Shown here: piece by piece, positions 6,142-6,790 of the stretch
How positions within the stretch are numbered: position 1 is the stretch's first letter
Layout of the letters: each line of letters opens with the position of its first letter
NCBI GenBank assembly: GCA_963656345.1
Contig: CAVKHY010000113.1
Location: forward strand, 1 to 6,790
Origin: CAKUFA01 sp963656345
GTDB taxonomy: Bacteria; Bacillota; Clostridia; Christensenellales; Aristaeellaceae
Reading direction: 5' to 3'
Length of the DNA stretch: 6,790 nucleotides
Made by a program: the position numbers and the translations under genes
The notes under the pieces: model-generated
What the model saw: only the letters and a program-made list of their open reading frames with translations
Told to the model about the DNA's origin: nothing
The model's database searches: none

Positions 6142-6598
6142 CAGCTCCTTTTTGCATATTTTCTGTATAAACCATTCTTTTGGAATTCGCACCGCGACGT
6201 ATGACTTCTGGCACCTGATGGCAATTGAAACTGCGCTCGCGGGTAAAAATGCGCCGGGAGAACTCATCCGTTTCACCACCGTTCAAGCCGAAGGCAAAGC
6301 AGATCTGAAAAACTGTGTCACGCTTGATGGGCTGCTGCAGAGTAAACCATTCGCGTATTTCCCTCGGCGCATCCATGTCGGCCTTCGCAAAAGCAGTACG
6401 GATGAAGGCAACCTTGGCTTCGATGTCAGAAGCTTTTCCCTTATTGCCGTGTTCCGATATGAACTCAGTTATTGTGACAGAGAAAGGCCGAAAGAGCTGC
6501 ACCACCTGGAGCAGCTCTTCAATGAAGTTGTCATCTTCCCACGAGATCGTCTCCAAGGGTTTCTGGATTACCGTGGTATAGGATGGAATGCTTTTCAC
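6131..6598 (-). CDS. Conserved hypothetical protein, probably truncated at its C terminus
   Basis: The start is GTG 6598 (MKSIPSY...), preceded by AGAAGGGAG (6606-6614) at 7-base spacing, a strong start signal. The 155-residue frame is mostly helical-looking and cytoplasmic, with no signal peptide or membrane segment. Residues 1-132 resemble the N-terminal part of a longer, uncharacterised protein family of gut Clostridia with a core like DTVFQICFAFGLNGGETDEF and RSFNCH (recalled pattern, no known function). After about residue 132 the sequence changes to a basic, unrelated-looking tail (RRGANSKRMVYTENMQKGAVKF) and stops 10 bases from the broken IS30 transposase homology. This suggests the 3' part was lost by rearrangement. 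It follows the partial gene at 6633-6790 by 34 bases, as in an operon. Base composition is more AT-rich than in the genes to the left. Confidence 0.55.
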   Translation of the reverse strand: MKSIPSYTTVIQKPLETISWEDDNFIEELLQVVQLFRPFSVTITEFISEHGNKGKASDIEAKVAFIRTAFAKADMDAPREIREWFTLQQPIKRDTVFQICFAFGLNGGETDEFSRRIFTRERSFNCHQVPEVIRRGANSKRMVYTENMQKGAVKF

Positions 6599-6605
6599 TC
6601 AAATG

Positions 6606-6614
6606 CTCCCTTCT
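6606..6614 (-). promoter_or_regulatory. Ribosome binding site supporting the GTG start at 6598
   Basis: AGAAGGGAG on the minus strand lies 7 bases before GTG 6598. It supports this minus-strand frame over the overlapping open frame of similar size on the + strand (6152-6658), which has no comparable site. Confidence 0.65.
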
Positions 6615-6632
6615 GTTTTTGGGCAACCTCGT

Positions 6633-6790
6633 TCATTGGCGTGGAGGGAAAACCTTAAAAAAATAGGTCTCTTCCTGTAGTAATTCTGGCACGTGCTTAA
6701 TAAGCAAATCCATCAATTTTTTAGCGAGTCCGCTATAGGCAGCCTGCTTTTCATAGGTGTTGACGCCGCCATCCTTATTGACAAGCTCAC
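6633..6790 (-). CDS. Unrecognised protein, C-terminal end (partial, runs off the window)
   Basis: A minus-strand frame is open from the window edge to a TGA at 6633-6635 and encodes 51 residues starting ELVNKDGGVNTYEKQAAYSG. A helical stretch follows (LAKKLMDLLIKHVPELLQEE), and the end is TYFFKVFPPRQ. The amphipathic helix, charged residues and position 34 bases before a gene with a good ribosome binding site make it likely to be a real gene in an operon with the hypothetical at 6131-6598. I do not recognise the family, and the catalytic or binding part, if any, lies outside the window. Confidence 0.55.
   Translation of the reverse strand, partial: ELVNKDGGVNTYEKQAAYSGLAKKLMDLLIKHVPELLQEETYFFKVFPPRQ

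Noticed and set aside
6138..6171. TTGACA at 6138-6143 with TATAAA downstream as a + strand promoter
   Set aside because: The spacing to TATAAA is 22 bp, too long, and no gene follows on the + strand.
6152..6658. + strand open frame of 168 codons opposite the hypothetical gene
   Set aside because: The minus-strand frame has a strong ribosome binding site and family-like sequence; this frame has neither.
1..6790. CRISPR array, riboswitch or rRNA
   Set aside because: No regularly spaced repeats beyond the two-unit 21-bp repeat, no recognisable riboswitch core in the leaders, and no rRNA-like sequence were seen.

Overview
The window looks like chromosomal DNA from a Gram-positive gut-type Clostridia, probably Oscillospiraceae/Ruminococcaceae. 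This is inferred from purine-rich AGGAG-type ribosome binding sites, promoters with TTGACA/TATAAT-like boxes at 17-bp spacing, a Firmicutes-type GalT, a tRNA gene without an encoded CCA end, and moderately GC-rich coding DNA. No single species can be named from the sequence.

Left part (1-3765, + strand): the likely last codons of an upstream gene and a strong terminator (61-97) come first. A promoter (154-182) then drives a two-gene operon. Its first gene encodes a membrane-bound nucleotide-sugar 4,6-dehydratase of the CapD/FlaA1/PglF/WbpM type (217-2169). Its second gene encodes the Firmicutes-type UDP-glucose--hexose-1-phosphate uridylyltransferase galT (2180-3712). The galT ribosome binding site overlaps the stop codon of the first gene, so coupled translation is likely. 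A hairpin (3722-3765) follows. Both enzymes act on UDP-sugars, which fits supply of sugars for surface glycans, though no glycosyltransferase or flippase is in view.

Middle part (3772-5762): an RluA-family RNA pseudouridine synthase (3782-4666, +) converges on a polysaccharide pyruvyl transferase family gene (4611-5717, -). The two reading frames overlap tail to tail by 56 bp. The pyruvyl transferase gene has its own promoter (5734-5762, -).

Right part (5768-6790): tRNA-Leu(GAG) is on the minus strand (5802-5883), with a near-consensus promoter (5903-5931) and an intrinsic terminator (5768-5797). Beyond the tRNA promoter the DNA becomes visibly more AT-rich and accessory in character. It holds a short direct repeat and an inverted repeat, the first ~26 codons of an IS30-family transposase (6043 to about 6120), a probably 3'-truncated conserved hypothetical gene (6131-6598, -), and the C-terminal end of an unrecognised gene running off the edge (6633-6790, -). 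These two minus-strand genes look like the downstream end of an operon broken by rearrangement around the IS30 remnant.

Most of the window is ordinary core genome. The only part that could belong to an undescribed system is the cut-off cassette at the right edge, and the window is too short to say what it is.
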